Of a stretch of DNA of 64,000 nucleotides, positions 7,897 through 16,232 are shown one piece after another; positions within the stretch are counted from its first letter, which is position 1, and each line of letters starts with the position of its first letter. The notes beneath the pieces were generated by a model. It was not told the DNA's origin, made no database searches, and saw only the letters and a program-made list of their open reading frames with translations. The position numbers and the translations under genes were made by a program. Origin of the DNA: Chloroflexota bacterium (lineage in GTDB: Bacteria; Chloroflexota; Limnocylindria; QHBO01); NCBI GenBank assembly GCA_038040195.1, contig JBBPIR010000001.1:615141-679140 (forward strand), read 5' to 3'.

Positions 7897-8820
7897 TCAG
7901 ATGCCGACGCCTCGGACGACGGTGACGATGGCGGGTCCCAGGATGACGATGAAGATGGTCGGGAAGATGCAGCCCACCATGGGGAACAGCATCTTGACCG
8001 GCGCCTTGGCCGCCGCTTCCTCCGCCCGCTGCCGGCGCTCGATGCGCAACTGCTGGGACTGGATCTGCAGGACCTTGGCGATCGGCACACCGAGCTGCTC
8101 GGCCTGCACGATGGCACCGATGAAGTTGGTCACCGGCTGCGCGTCGGCGCGTGAGGCCACGTCGCGCAGCGCATCCCGGCGCAGGCGGCCCATGCGGATC
8201 TCGGCCAGGGCCTGACGGAACTCGTTGACCAACGGCCCCTCCATCTTCTCGACCACCTTGGCCAGCGCCGCGTCGAAGCCGAGTCCGGCCTCGACCGAGA
8301 TGGTCAGCAGGTCAAGGGCGTCGGGGAGCTGGAGGATCATGTCCATCTGCCGCCCACGGATCTTCCGTCCCAGCCAGAACTCGGGGGCCAGGAATCCAAC
8401 TGCCAGACCACCGATCCCGAAGAGGATTCCGACCGGGAAGCCCATGAGCCCCAGGAACAGAATCGTGAAGCCGATCGCGAACACGATGGATCCCAGGACC
8501 TTGACACCCATCCAGTCCGCGCCGCGCAGGCCGCCCGGATATCCGGCCCGATGGAGGCGAGCTTCCGCCTTCTCCACCATGCCGAGCCCACCGCCCCGCT
8601 GGGAGACACGTGACAGTCGCGCGACCAGCGGTCGGACCGCGCGCTCGAAGAACGGCTGCTCGAGCTCCGCCTCTTCGAGCGTCCTGGGCTTGACGACCAG
8701 CTGTTCGAGCCGCTGCTGGACCGCGTCCTTGGGGGGCCGGGTAGCCGCGCCGAACACGATCAGCAGGACCGCGACGGCGGCCAGGGTGGGGATGAGGAGG
8801 GTGGGGAGGTTTTCAGGCAT
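7897..8820 (-). CDS. tadC: TadC, type II/IV secretion F-domain inner-membrane platform protein
   Basis: 307 aa. An N-terminal helix (about 10-30) is followed by a cytoplasmic stretch, a helix pair near 95-140, then the T2SSF domain: LQLPDALDLLTISVEAGLGF, NEFRQALAEIRMGR, AIVQAEQLGVPIAKVL, and a C-terminal helix FPMVGCIFPTIFIVILGPA. This matches TadC, which pairs with TadB as the platform for the CpaF ATPase. It starts 3 bases after the tadB stop. Gene order tadA-tadB-tadC is canonical. Confidence 0.92.
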   Translation of the reverse strand: MPENLPTLLIPTLAAVAVLLIVFGAATRPPKDAVQQRLEQLVVKPRTLEEAELEQPFFERAVRPLVARLSRVSQRGGGLGMVEKAEARLHRAGYPGGLRGADWMGVKVLGSIVFAIGFTILFLGLMGFPVGILFGIGGLAVGFLAPEFWLGRKIRGRQMDMILQLPDALDLLTISVEAGLGFDAALAKVVEKMEGPLVNEFRQALAEIRMGRLRRDALRDVASRADAQPVTNFIGAIVQAEQLGVPIAKVLQIQSQQLRIERRQRAEEAAAKAPVKMLFPMVGCIFPTIFIVILGPAIVTVVRGVGI

Positions 8821-8823
8821 AGC

Positions 8824-9816
8824 TCAGACCTTGATGTCAACGATGCGGCGAATGAACAGCCAGCCGATGCCCATGCTGAGCAGGCCCACCCCGAACAGGA
8901 CGATTCCCATCGGGAGTCCCAGCAGCTCCGGCGGCCGCTCAACCATGGGGGTCATGTAGGTGGGGCTGATAACGAACAGCAGCACGGCCAGGCCCACCGG
9001 CAGCATGACAATGACGTAACCGCTGTAGCGCTGCATGGCCGTGAGCGTCTGAATCTCGCCCTGGATCCGAACGCGCTCGCGGATGGTGAACGCAATGGCG
9101 TCCAGCACGGTGGCCAGGTTGCCACCCACCTGGCTCTGGATGTTGATGGCGGTCACCATCAGCTCCAGGTCCTCGGAGGCCACCCGGCGCACGAGGTTGG
9201 CCAGGGCGGGCTGGAGCCCAAGGCCGAGGCTCATCTCGCGCACGACGCGCGCGAACTCAACACTGATCGGCGGCCGGGCTTCGCGGCTCACCAGCTCCAT
9301 GCCCTGGAGGAACGACGACCCGGCGCGCAGCGAGTTGGCGAGCAGCGTGATCGTGTCCGGCAGCTGCTTGTTGAAGGACCTCAGGCGTCCCTTCTGCCGT
9401 CGTCCAAGGTAGAAGCGCGGCAGCCACAGGCCGAGTAGGAACAGCGCCACCAGCGCGAGCGGGCTTTGCAAGGCCGAGAAGAACACGCCCAGCGCTAGCC
9501 CTGCGAAAACCATCACGAACGGCGTCGCCAACCAGATGAGGATGAACTCGGCAGGCTTCAGTTTCAGGTCGGCGCGGGCCAGGTCCGTCCCCAAACGAGC
9601 GGTGAGGTCCTGCCCTTCGATGACGCGCGACAAGCCGGCAATGACAGCCGACTCGCGCTCGTCACCCTCTCCCTCCGCTCGACCGCCGCGTGACGAGACG
9701 TAGCGCTCCAGCCGGTCGGTGACGCCGCCGCCGCTGCCGCTCATGGCAATGCCGATGCTGACCACCAGCACGGCGGCAGCCCCAAGGCCGGCGATGAGCA
9801 ACGGCAGCATGTTCAT
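8824..9816 (-). CDS. tadB: TadB, type II/IV secretion F-domain inner-membrane platform protein
   Basis: 330 aa. An N-terminal helix (about 5-26) is followed by a helix pair near 90-130, then the T2SSF domain: LPDTITLLANSLRAGSSF, ISVEFARVVREMSLG, INIQSQVGGNLATVLDAIA, and two C-terminal helices. It is the partner of TadC and the CpaF ATPase in Flp pilus assembly. It begins 13 bases after the cpaF stop. ATG at 9816. Confidence 0.92.
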   Translation of the reverse strand: MNMLPLLIAGLGAAAVLVVSIGIAMSGSGGGVTDRLERYVSSRGGRAEGEGDERESAVIAGLSRVIEGQDLTARLGTDLARADLKLKPAEFILIWLATPFVMVFAGLALGVFFSALQSPLALVALFLLGLWLPRFYLGRRQKGRLRSFNKQLPDTITLLANSLRAGSSFLQGMELVSREARPPISVEFARVVREMSLGLGLQPALANLVRRVASEDLELMVTAINIQSQVGGNLATVLDAIAFTIRERVRIQGEIQTLTAMQRYSGYVIVMLPVGLAVLLFVISPTYMTPMVERPPELLGLPMGIVLFGVGLLSMGIGWLFIRRIVDIKV

Positions 9817-9829
9817 CGGACCGGGGCCG

Positions 9830-11242
9830 TCAGAACGGCGAGCCGAACGTGTTGGGGGGCAGGTGGATACCGGCTGCCTCGAACTTCTCGACGAACTTCG
9901 GTCGGATGCCGGTCGGCTTCAGCCGGCCCTGGATCTTGCCCTCGAGGATGCCGGTCTGCTCGAACACGAACACGTCCTGCATGACGATGACGTCGCCTTC
10001 CATGCCCTGGACCTCGGTGATGCTGACGATCTTGCGCGTGCCGTCCTTCAGTCGGTTCTGGTGGACAATGAGGTCCACCGCCGAGGCGGTCTGCTCGCGG
10101 ATGGCGCGCAGCGGGAGGTCCATGCCGGCCATCAAGACCATCGTCTCCAGGCGGGCCAGCATGTCGCGCGGGGAGTTGGCGTGGCCGGTGGACATCGAGC
10201 CATCGTGGCCGGTGTTCATGGCCTGGAGCATGTCCAGCGCCTCACCCGATCGCACCTCGCCGACCACGATCCGGTCGGGTCGCATGCGGAGGGCGTTGCG
10301 GACAAGCTCGCGGATGGGAACGGCTCCCTTGCCCTCGATGTTCGATGGTCGCGCCTCCAGAGTCACGACGTGCTCCTGGCGGAGCTGGAGCTCGGCCGCG
10401 TCCTCGATGGTCACGATCCGCTCATCGTCGGGGATGAACGAGCTCAGCACGTTGAGCGTGGTCGTCTTCCCGGAGCCCGTGCCGCCCGAGACGAAGCAGT
10501 TCAGGCGAGCCTTCACGCACGCCTCGAGAAACTCGAACATCTCCGAGGTGGCGGTGCCGAACCGGATGAGGTCCTCAACGGTGAACGGGCTGGCGGCGAA
10601 CTTCCGGATGGTCACCACCGGGCCCACCAGGGACAGCGGCGGAATGATGGCGTTCACGCGGGAGCCGTCCACCAGGCGGGCGTCGACCATCGGGCTCGAC
10701 TCGTCGACCCGCCGGCCGATGGGGGCGATGATGCGCTGGATGATCTTCATCACGTGTTCATCGTTCTGGAACGTGACGCCGGTCAGTTCCAGCTTCCCTT
10801 CGCGTTCGATGTAGACCTGCTGGGGCCCATTGACCATCACCTCGGTGATGGTCGCGTCGCGGAGCAGGGGCTCCAGCGGACCGAGGCCCAGGATCTCGTC
10901 GGTGATCTGCTCCAGCATGCGGACCCGCTCGGCGCGCGTCAGGGCCAGACCTTCCTCATCGGCGACCTTGCCGAACAGGTCTTCGATCTGGCGCTTGACC
11001 TCGACCTGGTTGCTGAGGTCCATCTTGGGGTCGAGCTCGTTGATGAGCCGGTTCTGGACTCGGTACTTCGCCTCGCGGAAAGACTCGCGCGTCGCGCCGC
11101 CCGCAAACGGACGGGTTGGGCCCTGTCCGGACGGAGCGGCCGGTCCTTCGCCCGACGGCGCGGGCGGCATGCCGGCTGGCACGGGCGTGAAGTCGGCTTC
11201 TTGCCCTGGCTGGGCTCGTTCGATGCGCTTCAGGAGAGACAT
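9830..11242 (-). CDS. tadA: CpaF/TadA, hexameric secretion ATPase of the Flp pilus
   Basis: 470 aa. The Walker A is SGGTGSGKTTTLNVLSSF, the Asp box ERIVTIEDAAELQL, the Walker B region RIVVGEVRSGEALDMLQAM, and the His box TGHDGSMSTGHANSPRDML. The N-terminal ~90 residues are Pro/Gly-rich and likely disordered, then the N-terminal ATPase domain starts (NELDPKMDLSNQVEVKR). The ATG at 11242 (MSLLKRIERAQ) has AGAAGGAAG upstream; the frame extends further upstream, but that part overlaps cpaE antisense to nothing known and has no ribosome site. The gene lies 16 bases after the cpaE stop. It powers pilin polymerisation at the inner membrane. Confidence 0.95.
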   Translation of the reverse strand: MSLLKRIERAQPGQEADFTPVPAGMPPAPSGEGPAAPSGQGPTRPFAGGATRESFREAKYRVQNRLINELDPKMDLSNQVEVKRQIEDLFGKVADEEGLALTRAERVRMLEQITDEILGLGPLEPLLRDATITEVMVNGPQQVYIEREGKLELTGVTFQNDEHVMKIIQRIIAPIGRRVDESSPMVDARLVDGSRVNAIIPPLSLVGPVVTIRKFAASPFTVEDLIRFGTATSEMFEFLEACVKARLNCFVSGGTGSGKTTTLNVLSSFIPDDERIVTIEDAAELQLRQEHVVTLEARPSNIEGKGAVPIRELVRNALRMRPDRIVVGEVRSGEALDMLQAMNTGHDGSMSTGHANSPRDMLARLETMVLMAGMDLPLRAIREQTASAVDLIVHQNRLKDGTRKIVSITEVQGMEGDVIVMQDVFVFEQTGILEGKIQGRLKPTGIRPKFVEKFEAAGIHLPPNTFGSPF

Positions 11243-11258
11243 GGCGGCTTCCTTCTGG

Positions 11259-12479
11259 TCAGCGGCGCGCGAAGATACCACGCCGGTTGGGTTTTTCCTC
11301 CGCGGTGGCAATGGTGTCACCGATGAGGGTCTGGGCAAGACGATTGACGTCCCGCGACAGCGGGCTTTCCGGGTTGGAAAGGATGAACGGCACACCCCGG
11401 TTGACGGCCAGGACAGCGAGCCGTCCGTCGGACACGATGGTGCCGTCGATCGAGCGCCGGATGGAACCCTCGACGTCGCCGAGGCGGATGCCCTGCGTGG
11501 TGTCCGAGCGGTTCATCACGATCCGAAGCTTGGATCGCTCGTAGCCGAGCTGGTCGGCGACCTCCAGGAACAGGCGCAGGTTCTTGATGGCCGTGATCTC
11601 GAGGGCTGCCACGATCACGATCTGGTCCGCGATTTCCATGATCGCGAGCGAGTGGTCGTTGAGTCCGGCCGGCAGGTCTACCACCGTATAAGCGTGCATG
11701 GCCCGCAGATGCCCGACCACGGTCAGCAGCGACGCCGGCGTGATGAGGTCGGCCCCTTCGGGTGTCGGGGGCGCCAGGAGGGCCCGGATGCCGGACGAAT
11801 GATCGATGAGGACCGATTCGACGAGGTCCCTATCCAGTTCCCCACCGTCGGCCGCGTCCACGATGGATTTCGTCTTTGGATTCAAGTTGAGCAGCACGCC
11901 CACGTCGCCGAACTGGAGATTGGCATCCAGCAGCGCGACCCGTGCGCCGGTCTGCTGCTTGATCGCGATTGCCAGGTTGGTGGCGATGGTGGTACGTCCC
12001 GAACCGCCCTTGGGCGAGAAGATGGCGATCACCTGGTGCTCGACATCGGGGTCCGCCTCGGCGACAACCGGACCGGCCGGCATGGACGCCTGGATCTGGT
12101 GACGCCGGGCCTCTTCTCGATCGTGGACGCGCTTGATGGTCTCGCTGAACTCGTCGCTCGAGAACGGCTTGACGAGGAACTCGCGGGCGCCCGCCTGGAG
12201 CGAGCGCCGCATCTGCTCCGCCTCGCCGTGGACGCTCATCATGATGATCGCGACCTGGGGCAGGCGCTGGGAGATCAGCTCGGCGGCGGCGATGCCGTCC
12301 ATGCCGGGCATGTTGATGTCCATGACCACGACGTCGGGTCGGAGGTCCATCGCCATCTGGATGGCCTCCTCACCGGAGCTCGCGGACCCGGCCACCTCGA
12401 CCGTCTGCTCCATGGCGAGCAGCTTGGTGAGGTGGTCGCGGGTTTCCGCGATGTCGTCGACGATCAGGACCTTGATCAC
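11259..12479 (-). CDS. tadZ: CpaE/TadZ-like localisation ATPase with an N-terminal receiver domain
   Basis: 406 aa. Residues 1-125 are a complete CheY-like receiver: acidic pair in VLIVDDIAE, phospho-acceptor Asp in VVVMDINMPGMDG, Ser in IMMSVHG and Lys in FLVKPFSSDE. Residues ~140-380 are a MinD/ParA-type ATPase: FSPKGGSGRTTIATNLA, ARVALLDANLQFGDVG and YTVVDLPAGLND. The P-loop has Arg where the deviant Walker A motif normally has its second Lys. TadZ/CpaE proteins place the Tad machine in the cell. In studied members the receiver-like domain often lacks the phosphorylation site, so an intact one is notable. It begins 40 bases after the cpaB stop. Confidence 0.9.
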   Translation of the reverse strand: MIKVLIVDDIAETRDHLTKLLAMEQTVEVAGSASSGEEAIQMAMDLRPDVVVMDINMPGMDGIAAAELISQRLPQVAIIMMSVHGEAEQMRRSLQAGAREFLVKPFSSDEFSETIKRVHDREEARRHQIQASMPAGPVVAEADPDVEHQVIAIFSPKGGSGRTTIATNLAIAIKQQTGARVALLDANLQFGDVGVLLNLNPKTKSIVDAADGGELDRDLVESVLIDHSSGIRALLAPPTPEGADLITPASLLTVVGHLRAMHAYTVVDLPAGLNDHSLAIMEIADQIVIVAALEITAIKNLRLFLEVADQLGYERSKLRIVMNRSDTTQGIRLGDVEGSIRRSIDGTIVSDGRLAVLAVNRGVPFILSNPESPLSRDVNRLAQTLIGDTIATAEEKPNRRGIFARR

Positions 12480-12519
12480 GCCCGACGACCTCTCAAACCC
12501 GGTGCTCTGCGCACGCCGG

Positions 12520-13392
12520 CTACTCGAGGGGAAGCAGGATGAGGTTGGGAATCGGCACGCCGTACAGCTCGATCAGCATCTGGAGCGTGACGCCGGTCGT
12601 GGCCTCGGCCACGTCATCATCCCGCGAACGCAGGACCGCCGTAAGCGGGCCCACGGTCTCGACGTCGTTCTGCGCCAGCTTGATGAGCTCGGCATCCTGG
12701 TCGGTTCCCGCGAATACGATGATCACGCTGGTGATCGCCGCCGCCGGCGCGGCCTCGCCACCTTCCGGCGGCGGGGTGGGCTCGGGGCCCGGGACGTCCC
12801 GCGCCTGGCTAACGTACAGCACGCGCTTGTTCTGGAGGACGGTCTTCACGGTCGTGCTGCCCTCGAGGCCAGGGACGACCTCGAACCGCTGTGTCCCGGT
12901 TGGGTTATTTATCGTGTCCGAGGTCGGCTGGAGGACCGTAACGTTCACCCGGACGAGGACGTCAATCCGGTCGCCGGGCAGGATCAGGAAGTCGAGGCCC
13001 GTGACGCGGTCCACCTGGAAGGCGATGGCCTTCTCTCCGGGCTGGAGCTGGCAGGAGATACAGGTAGCCGTCCCCGCCACCAGCCCGATCGCCTCCTGGT
13101 TGACCTGCGTGCCCTCCGGAATGGGCAGCAGCGCCGGACGGCCGGAGACCTGCGAGGGGTCAACCAGGGGATGCCCCAAGACACCGGCGGGGTCGATCTG
13201 GACCGCCTCCACCATGTCGGGCGTCACTTCCTCGTCGAGTTCGATGTCCCGAGTCGCGACCAAGACCGTGGCCTGGATGGTCTCGGGCGTGGTCGTGGTC
13301 GGCTGCTGGTTCAGGATGAACAGGACGCCGACGAAGGCGAGCACCGCCAACAGGACGCCGACCAAGATCACCAGACGGTTGGATCGCTTCAC
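12520..13392 (-). CDS. cpaB: CpaB/RcpC-type Flp pilus assembly protein (SAF domain)
   Basis: 290 aa. One N-terminal membrane helix (VILVGVLLAVLAFVGVLFIL), then a SAF domain starting ATVLVATRDIELDEEVTPDM, then the RcpC-like beta domain (AIAFQVDRVTGLDFLILPGD, RIDVLVRVNVTVL). CpaB is an envelope protein that in diderms cooperates with the CpaC secretin, which is not found here. ATG at 13392 with AGGAG about 9 bases upstream. First gene of the tadZABC run. The adjacent 299-base gap (13393-13691) carries a shared 12-mer at 13458 and the pilin terminator, but no gene. Confidence 0.92.
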   Translation of the reverse strand: MKRSNRLVILVGVLLAVLAFVGVLFILNQQPTTTTPETIQATVLVATRDIELDEEVTPDMVEAVQIDPAGVLGHPLVDPSQVSGRPALLPIPEGTQVNQEAIGLVAGTATCISCQLQPGEKAIAFQVDRVTGLDFLILPGDRIDVLVRVNVTVLQPTSDTINNPTGTQRFEVVPGLEGSTTVKTVLQNKRVLYVSQARDVPGPEPTPPPEGGEAAPAAAITSVIIVFAGTDQDAELIKLAQNDVETVGPLTAVLRSRDDDVAEATTGVTLQMLIELYGVPIPNLILLPLE

Positions 13393-13457
13393 GGGGAGCG
13401 TCTCCTATAGCTGAAACGGGTCAATCCGATGTGGATGATTCCCGCACTATTGTGACT

Positions 13458-13469
13458 GCGGTCAACAGT
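13458..13469 (-). promoter_or_regulatory. 12-bp box shared by the cpaB and sensor-kinase upstream regions
   Basis: ACTGTTGACCGC (minus strand) lies about 70 bases upstream of cpaB, and the identical 12-mer lies at 16200-16211, about 75 bases upstream of the sensor kinase start at 16125, in the same orientation. It contains a -35-like TTGACC, but I find no good -10 hexamer at standard spacing. It may be a promoter element or a binding site. Confidence 0.3.
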
Positions 13470-13640
13470 GTACGCACCCCGTCTCGAAGGTTCGACTGGA
13501 CTTGTGGGCTAGGCGGCGGGGGTACTAGTCGGGAATGGCGCGCCGTGCAGGGAGCGGGGCGGTTGCGCCCGCGACAGGGGGAGCCGCGCCGGGGAGAGGC
13601 TCGGAAGTGGCCTGCGAGAGAGGAACTGCGCCTGGGAATG

Positions 13641-13674
13641 ACAACGCCCCCGGGCCGGAGCCCGGAGGCGTTGT
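13641..13674 (-). terminator. Terminator of the Flp pilin gene
   Basis: Arms ACAACGCC (13641-13648) and GGCGTTGT (13667-13674) plus an inner CCGGGC/GCCCGG pair form a long GC-rich hairpin with a 4-base loop, 17 bases after the pilin stop. A strong stop here would limit readthrough from the abundant pilin transcript into cpaB. The T tract after it is weak. Confidence 0.75.
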
Positions 13675-13691
13675 CTGCTAGAAGCCTGAAC

Positions 13692-13871
13692 CTACTGAAG
13701 GTTCTGGGCAACGTTGCTGAAGATCTGGCTGACGATCGGGCCCAGGAACAGAAGGGCCACGATCACGATAATCGCGATGAGGGCTAGAAGCAGGCCGTAC
13801 TCGACGAGCGTCTGACCTTCCTCGTCTTCCCGATGGAAGCGAGCGAGAAGAGTGCTGATGAACTGAAGCAT
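13692..13871 (-). CDS. flp: Flp/Fap-type major pilin prepilin
   Basis: 59 aa. A short charged leader (MLQFISTLLARFHREDEEG) is followed by QTLVEYGLLLALIAIIVIVA, the Flp motif with Gly at -1, Glu at +5 and Tyr at +6, then one hydrophobic helix and a 20-residue tail. Length and layout are typical of Flp pilins cut by a TadV/CpaA peptidase; that peptidase is not in this window. The ATG at 13871 has AAAGGAGG 11 bases upstream, which supports this start over longer in-frame options. Its own promoter and terminator suggest separate, strong expression relative to the assembly genes. Confidence 0.93.
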   Translation of the reverse strand: MLQFISTLLARFHREDEEGQTLVEYGLLLALIAIIVIVALLFLGPIVSQIFSNVAQNLQ

Positions 13872-13979
13872 GTTTTGCAGGTACCTCCTTTCCTCACAGG
13901 ATTGGCGAAACCAGCGTAGGGCAGGCATCGGGCACATGAACATGACCCGTTGGTCCTACATGGCACTTCGCGGAGCCGT

Positions 13980-14009
13980 ACCATGCGCGAGGCCCTCGAC
14001 CCTTGTCAA
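13980..14009 (-). promoter_or_regulatory. Candidate sigma70-type promoter for flp
   Basis: On the minus strand TTGACA (14004-14009) is followed after 18 bases by CATGGT (13980-13985). The -35 is perfect and the -10 matches 3 of 6. It lies about 110 bases upstream of the pilin ATG, leaving a leader of about 100 bases. The rest of 13872-14244 has no gene. Confidence 0.4.
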
Positions 14010-14056
14010 GAGCCGGGACTGCCACGCGCCGCGTCCAACGCCCGGAAATAACATGA

Positions 14057-14082
14057 GAGCCGCGCCTGCTGCTGCGCGGCTC
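14057..14082 (-). terminator. Hairpin terminator downstream of the NarL-type regulator
   Basis: A perfect 9-bp stem (GAGCCGCGC at 14057-14065, GCGCGGCTC at 14074-14082) with an 8-base loop; on the minus strand it is followed by the T-containing TCATGTTATTTCC. It lies about 160 bases after the regulator stop and before the flp promoter, so it insulates pilin transcription. Confidence 0.6.
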
Positions 14083-14244
14083 CCACGACCGGAGGAGGAG
14101 AGACCCGAGGTCCGGCGCGTGGCGCCGGCCCTCGCCCGATGAAGGTCCGCCTGGATAATCCAGGAGGACGTGGTCTGATCCTGTGCTGGTCTGGCGGGAA
14201 GCGAAATGGCACTCCCGTACCGACCGGCACCGGACCAGTGGCGG

Positions 14245-15045
14245 TCAGTCCTCCGGAAGCTTGATCCAGCCCTGGCGCATCGCATACACGACGGCCTGCG
14301 TGCGGTCGTTGACGCTCAGCTTGCGCAGGATGCTGGACATGTGGTTCTTCACGGTCTGCTCGCTGATGCCCAGGGTGTAGGCGACCTGCTTGTTAGTCAT
14401 CCCCTGGGCGATGTTGTCCAGGATCTCCACCTCGCGCGGCGACAGCGGCGCAAAGATGGGCTGGGCATCGGAGCCGTAGACGGCCAGCTCGCGGAACTCC
14501 TTCAGGACGCGGCTGGCGACCGCCGGCCGGCTGAAGACCTTGTCGTTGATGAGGTACTCGCCGGCGCGAACCCGGCGGATGATGGCCACCAGGTCGCTGG
14601 GGTCGATGTCCTTGAGGACGTAGGCAGCGGCGCCAGCCTTGATGGCGTCGAACAGCTGCTCCTCGTCGTCGCCGCCGGCCAACACGATCACGCCGGTGTG
14701 CGGCAGCTCGCGCTTGATGCGCTGGGTGGTCTCGATGCCGTTGGGTGCCGGTAGGGTGAGGTCCATGAGGACCACGTCCGGGGTCAGCTCCTCGACCACG
14801 GCAATCGCCTCCCGGCCACTCCCCGCCTCGCCGACGACTGTCATGTCCGGCTCCAGCTCGAGGATGTTGCGCACCCCTCGCCGGAACAGGGTGTGGGTGT
14901 CGACGATGACGATGCGGGTCTTTTCCGTCGTTGTTCGGCGGTCACGCCCGGTGCGGCGTTCCATCGGGATCTCCTCGGTTCCGACCGAATCGGTCTCGAC
15001 CGGGGCTGTCTTGGCTCGTGCCACGTTCTCCTCCTTGACCTTCAT
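14245..15045 (-). CDS. NarL/FixJ-type response regulator (LuxR HTH)
   Basis: 266 aa. A charged N-terminal extension of about 40 residues precedes a receiver domain (RIVIVDTHTLFRRG, phospho-acceptor Asp in VVLMDLTLPAPNGIE, Lys in AYVLKDIDPSD). The second acidic-pocket residue is Thr/His rather than Asp-Asp. The C-terminal LuxR HTH is clear: LSPREVEILDNIAQGMTNKQ and ISEQTVKNHMSSILRKL. It starts 15 bases after the kinase stop, forming a DegS/DegU-like pair. Position next to flp suggests control of pilin or surface-glycan genes. Confidence 0.92.
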   Translation of the reverse strand: MKVKEENVARAKTAPVETDSVGTEEIPMERRTGRDRRTTTEKTRIVIVDTHTLFRRGVRNILELEPDMTVVGEAGSGREAIAVVEELTPDVVLMDLTLPAPNGIETTQRIKRELPHTGVIVLAGGDDEEQLFDAIKAGAAAYVLKDIDPSDLVAIIRRVRAGEYLINDKVFSRPAVASRVLKEFRELAVYGSDAQPIFAPLSPREVEILDNIAQGMTNKQVAYTLGISEQTVKNHMSSILRKLSVNDRTQAVVYAMRQGWIKLPED

Positions 15046-15060
15046 CCCCTGCCCCCGATG

Positions 15061-16125
15061 CTAGCGGACGGGTTCCGGGAGGCGGAGTAGGATCCGCGTC
15101 CCTTCGCCCTGCCGCGATTCAATCTGCAGCTCCGACCCCATCAGGTCCGCGCGTTCGCGCATGAACTGAAGGCCGAAGTTGCGAGTCACGCCGGTCGCCA
15201 GGCGCATGACGTCGAAGCCACGCCCGTTGTCGGCGATCACGAGCTGAGTGCCGTCCAGGCTGATCCGGACCTCGGTGGCTGCCGAATGCTTACGGACGTT
15301 CTGAAGTGCCTCTTGGGCGATGCGCAGGACCGATGCGCGGCCCGACGGCGACAGCCCGGCGTCGATGCCATCCACCTCGACCCGGACCGTGATTGCGTTG
15401 CGGGCCTGGAACTCGCCGGCGGCCTCGCGCAACGCGGCGGCGAGGCCCACGTCGACCGCAGGCGGCCGAAGCGACGCGATCGTGCCGCGCACTTCCTCCA
15501 GCCCGTCGCGGAGCATGCTGCGCAGGAGCGCCAGCTCGGTGCGGGCGTGGGCGCTGGTCGCCCGGCGCGCGGTCGGCTGGCGTGGGTCACTCCCCACCAC
15601 GCGGTCGAGGTACTCGACCTGGAAGATGGCGTTGGTCAGGACCTGGGCCGGCCCGTCGTGGATCTCCTCGGCCAGGCGCTGGCGCTCCTGCTCCTGGGCG
15701 TGGATGATCCGCAGCGCCGTGGCGGCCGCGGAGTCGTCGGTGGTGTCGAGCGTGGGTTCAGCCGCGGTCGGGTCGGTGGCTGACAGGTAGCGCACCAGCA
15801 GGTCAAGCTGGCGCGCGGCCACTTCGAGCCGCTTCAGCCGGTGCTGGATCTGGGCCAGCTCACGGACCAATGCCTCGTGGTCGGCCTCGAGTCCCGCGCC
15901 GGCCTCGGCGCCGTTCGTCGCGGCCGCGCCGTTCGCGCGACCCGTGGGACGCTGGTCGAGGCGGGCGCGGAGCTGGAGCCAGGTGCCCAGCCGGCGCCGA
16001 TACAGGGCCCGCGCCCGCTCGGCGTGCCGATGCAGGCGCCGCGCCTCGCGCCCAAGGCCTTCGGCGGCTTGCGCGTTGAGACGGTCGATTTGAACGATGC
16101 CAGTGCGATCGGGGGCCTGAGCCAC
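15061..16125 (-). CDS. DegS/NreB-like sensor histidine kinase, soluble
   Basis: 354 aa from a GTG at 16125, preceded by GAGGA at 7 bases. A longer frame reaches an ATG at 16179, but its purine box abuts the start codon. No membrane helix is seen. Residues ~20-150 are helical and coiled-coil-like (HRHAERARALYRRRL, EALVRELAQIQHRLKRLE). The HisKA_3 box is RQRLAEEIHDGPAQVLTNA. The ATPase part has RIAQEALQNVRKHSAATEV, IADNGRGFD and a final GEGTRILLRLP. Such kinases pair with NarL-type regulators, as here. Cytosolic location suggests an intracellular signal or a partner protein. Confidence 0.88.
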   Translation of the reverse strand: MAQAPDRTGIVQIDRLNAQAAEGLGREARRLHRHAERARALYRRRLGTWLQLRARLDQRPTGRANGAAATNGAEAGAGLEADHEALVRELAQIQHRLKRLEVAARQLDLLVRYLSATDPTAAEPTLDTTDDSAAATALRIIHAQEQERQRLAEEIHDGPAQVLTNAIFQVEYLDRVVGSDPRQPTARRATSAHARTELALLRSMLRDGLEEVRGTIASLRPPAVDVGLAAALREAAGEFQARNAITVRVEVDGIDAGLSPSGRASVLRIAQEALQNVRKHSAATEVRISLDGTQLVIADNGRGFDVMRLATGVTRNFGLQFMRERADLMGSELQIESRQGEGTRILLRLPEPVR

Positions 16126-16199
16126 GCTCAATCCTCGGGGAGGTACTAGGGCCCGATTGGTACCGGACCCTCGGCCCATCCTCCCGGCGTGCTGTGCGC

Positions 16200-16232
16200 G
16201 CGGTCAACAGTACTTCGGGACCCGGAAGTACT
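16200..16232 (-). promoter_or_regulatory. Inverted repeat and shared 12-mer upstream of the sensor kinase
   Basis: AGTACTTC (16209-16216) and GAAGTACT (16225-16232) form an 8-bp inverted repeat with an 8-base spacer. It abuts the 12-mer GCGGTCAACAGT (16200-16211) also found upstream of cpaB. The left arm, GTACTTCGGG, resembles the boxes at 5595 and 52499. It overlaps the last codon of the downstream GT87 gene's stop region. Probably a regulator binding site; the protein is unknown. Confidence 0.35.

Noticed and set aside
9719-12542. Long plus-strand frames antisense to tadB, cpaF and cpaE
   Set aside because: They exactly mirror conserved genes and show no protein family signal.
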